Source: Dehalococcoidia bacterium (GTDB lineage: Bacteria > Chloroflexota > Dehalococcoidia > GIF9 > UBA5629). Taken from it: DNA of 6,875 nt. The stretch is taken from positions 1 through 6,875 of the forward strand of contig JACNFS010000039.1 of assembly GCA_014384515.1 (NCBI GenBank). Direction: 5' to 3'. Position numbers and translations under genes: made by a program. Within the stretch, counting starts at the first letter, position 1; every line of letters begins with the position of its first letter. Of the stretch, positions 6,231 to 6,875 are shown piece after piece. The notes below the pieces were generated by a model, which was not told the DNA's origin, did no database searches, and saw nothing but the letters and a program-made list of their open reading frames with translations.

Positions 6231-6260
6231 TTGCCTTCTATTTTGAGGTTGTGGTATACT
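6231..6260 (+). promoter_or_regulatory. Extended -10 promoter for nuoA-nuoB
   Basis: The -35-like TTGCCT (6231-6236, 4 of 6), an 18-nt spacer, and the -10 TATACT (6255-6260, 5 of 6) preceded by TGG give an extended -10. The predicted transcription start is near 6267, 30 nt before the nuoA start at 6297. Confidence 0.6.
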
Positions 6261-6280
6261 GGCGGGCGGTATTTTCAGTC

Positions 6281-6286
6281 GAGGAG
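6281..6286 (+). promoter_or_regulatory. Ribosome binding site fixing the nuoA TTG start
   Basis: GAGGAG ends 10 nt before TTG at 6297. The in-frame TTG at 6231 lies upstream of the predicted promoter -10 and has no such site, so it is not the start. Confidence 0.65.
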
Positions 6287-6296
6287 ACGCGGGTAT

Positions 6297-6668
6297 TTGC
6301 TGGCAGAGTACGGTTACATCGGCATACTTCTTGTCGTAGCTCTTCTGTTCACAGTTACAATACTGCTCATTCCTTTAGCTCTTGGTTTTCTTGGTATCGT
6401 TCCCAGGAAGAGCAACCCAGCCAAGACTTCCACCTATGAGTGTGGCATGGAAACTATCGGCAAGACCTGGGTCCAGTTTAACTTCCGCTACTACTTCTTC
6501 GCTATCCTCTTTGTTGCTTTTGATGTATTGACTGTTTTCCTATATCCCTGGGCAGTTAATCTCAAGGGGCTGGGCTTGGTTGGCTTGATTGCAGTGGCTG
6601 TTTTCTTCGGAATTCTCATGGTGGGATACATTTATGCCTGGCGAAAAGGAGCCTTGGAGTGGAAATAG
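6297..6668 (+). CDS. nuoA: NADH-quinone oxidoreductase subunit A (complex I)
   Basis: A 123-residue inner-membrane protein of complex I, at the junction of the membrane arm and the peripheral arm near the quinone site. Three membrane segments are visible (about 8-33, 65-86 and 92-115). The conserved loop is TYECGMETIGKTW (46-58), with the ECG typical of NuoA/ND3; its Cys49 is in the quinone-site loop. FDVLTVFLYPWA (75-86) matches the family FDxExxFLYPWA except that the usual Glu is Leu78 (codon TTG), while Asp76 is kept. The start is TTG at 6297, behind GAGGAG and after the promoter; the length is normal. Its stop overlaps the nuoB start by 10 bp, so it is the first gene of a nuo operon continuing past the window. 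Confidence 0.95.
   Translation: MLAEYGYIGILLVVALLFTVTILLIPLALGFLGIVPRKSNPAKTSTYECGMETIGKTWVQFNFRYYFFAILFVAFDVLTVFLYPWAVNLKGLGLVGLIAVAVFFGILMVGYIYAWRKGALEWK
6644..6651 (+). promoter_or_regulatory. Ribosome binding site of nuoB
   Basis: AAAAGGAG lies inside the end of nuoA, 7 nt before GTG at 6659. It decides the otherwise ambiguous GTG start. Confidence 0.7.
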
Positions 6669-6875
6669 AAGAGTACCGGATTGCGTCTTCGAACGAAGTT
6701 GATGCTGCTGAGGCGTTGAGAATCAGCTCGCTGAAGGAGGCCTCCCAGCAGCCAATACCTGATCCTGATAGGTGGCTTGAAGAGGAAATTGGACGCAATG
6801 TTCTTGTGACAACAGTCGATTATGTGCTTGATTGGGCACGGTCGCGGTCAATATTTCCGCTCATGTTTGGGTTGG
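6659..6875 (+). CDS. nuoB: NADH-quinone oxidoreductase subunit B, 5' part
   Basis: An open frame begins at GTG and runs through the right edge (72 codons, incomplete). The last 25 or so residues, NVLVTTVDYVLDWARSR followed by SIFPLMFGL, match the conserved NuoB block that leads straight into the GLACC motif. The Cys ligands of the N2 [4Fe-4S] cluster, the last cluster before quinone in complex I, therefore lie just beyond the window. The first 45 residues are acidic and variable, as expected for the NuoB N-terminus (WLEEEIGRN, 39-47). The GTG overlaps the nuoA stop by 10 bp and has a strong ribosome binding site, indicating coupled translation. It is truncated by the window edge, not broken. 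Confidence 0.9.
   Translation, partial: MEIEEYRIASSNEVDAAEALRISSLKEASQQPIPDPDRWLEEEIGRNVLVTTVDYVLDWARSRSIFPLMFGL

Noticed and set aside
6231..6296. N-terminal extension of nuoA from TTG at 6231
   Set aside because: This stretch contains the predicted promoter -10 and the ribosome binding site, and its translation is unlike NuoA N-termini. The start at 6297 gives the normal length.
1..6875. CRISPR array, tRNA, rRNA, transposase or phage genes
   Set aside because: No regularly spaced direct repeats, cloverleaf-like sequence, rRNA segments or mobile-element proteins were seen on either strand.

Overview
The window is about 50% GC, densely coded bacterial chromosome. It holds eight complete protein genes, the start of a ninth, and no RNA genes. 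The mix suggests an uncultivated Chloroflexota-type bacterium, possibly Dehalococcoidia. It combines a complex I operon starting nuoA-nuoB, an rsmD-coaD-ferredoxin unit, a glycosyltransferase/methyltransferase/toroid-protein operon, and a REP-like 'ATTGC...GCAATGACA' repeat of the kind common in environmental genomes. This assignment is inference from gene content; no 16S rRNA or other firm marker is present.

Layout. Positions 5-42 carry the REP-like repeat. Positions 110-946 (+) encode a class I SAM methyltransferase. It converges on, and overlaps by 11 bp, a minus-strand operon running from 4549 down to 936. In transcription order that operon is a GT4 glycosyltransferase, a Methyltransf_11-type methyltransferase, an alpha/alpha-toroid (prenyltransferase/squalene-cyclase-like or glycosidase-like) protein and a Methyltransf_24-type methyltransferase. 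Its genes overlap or lie within 8 bp of each other, so they are probably translated together. They plausibly build or decorate a glycolipid or other glycoconjugate whose identity cannot be read from the sequence.

Positions 4550-4777 form a 228-bp gap with no clear signals. Upstream of it lies a second minus-strand unit, rsmD (16S rRNA m2G966 methyltransferase), coaD (phosphopantetheine adenylyltransferase) and a 2[4Fe-4S] ferredoxin. rsmD and coaD share a 4-bp stop/start overlap, and coaD starts with TTG behind a near-perfect ribosome binding site.

The rsmD unit is divergent from nuoA-nuoB on the plus strand. The 119-bp gap between rsmD and nuoA contains two back-to-back sigma70-type promoters whose -35 boxes lie 2 bp apart. 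A perfect 7-bp inverted repeat (6208-6229) overlaps the rsmD promoter. nuoA starts at a TTG and nuoB at a GTG that overlaps the nuoA stop; nuoB runs off the window end. NuoA carries Leu where the family normally has Glu in its FDxE motif.

The most interesting items are the uncharacterised four-gene glycoconjugate operon, the shared promoter/operator region between rsmD and nuoA, and the NuoA Glu-to-Leu change.
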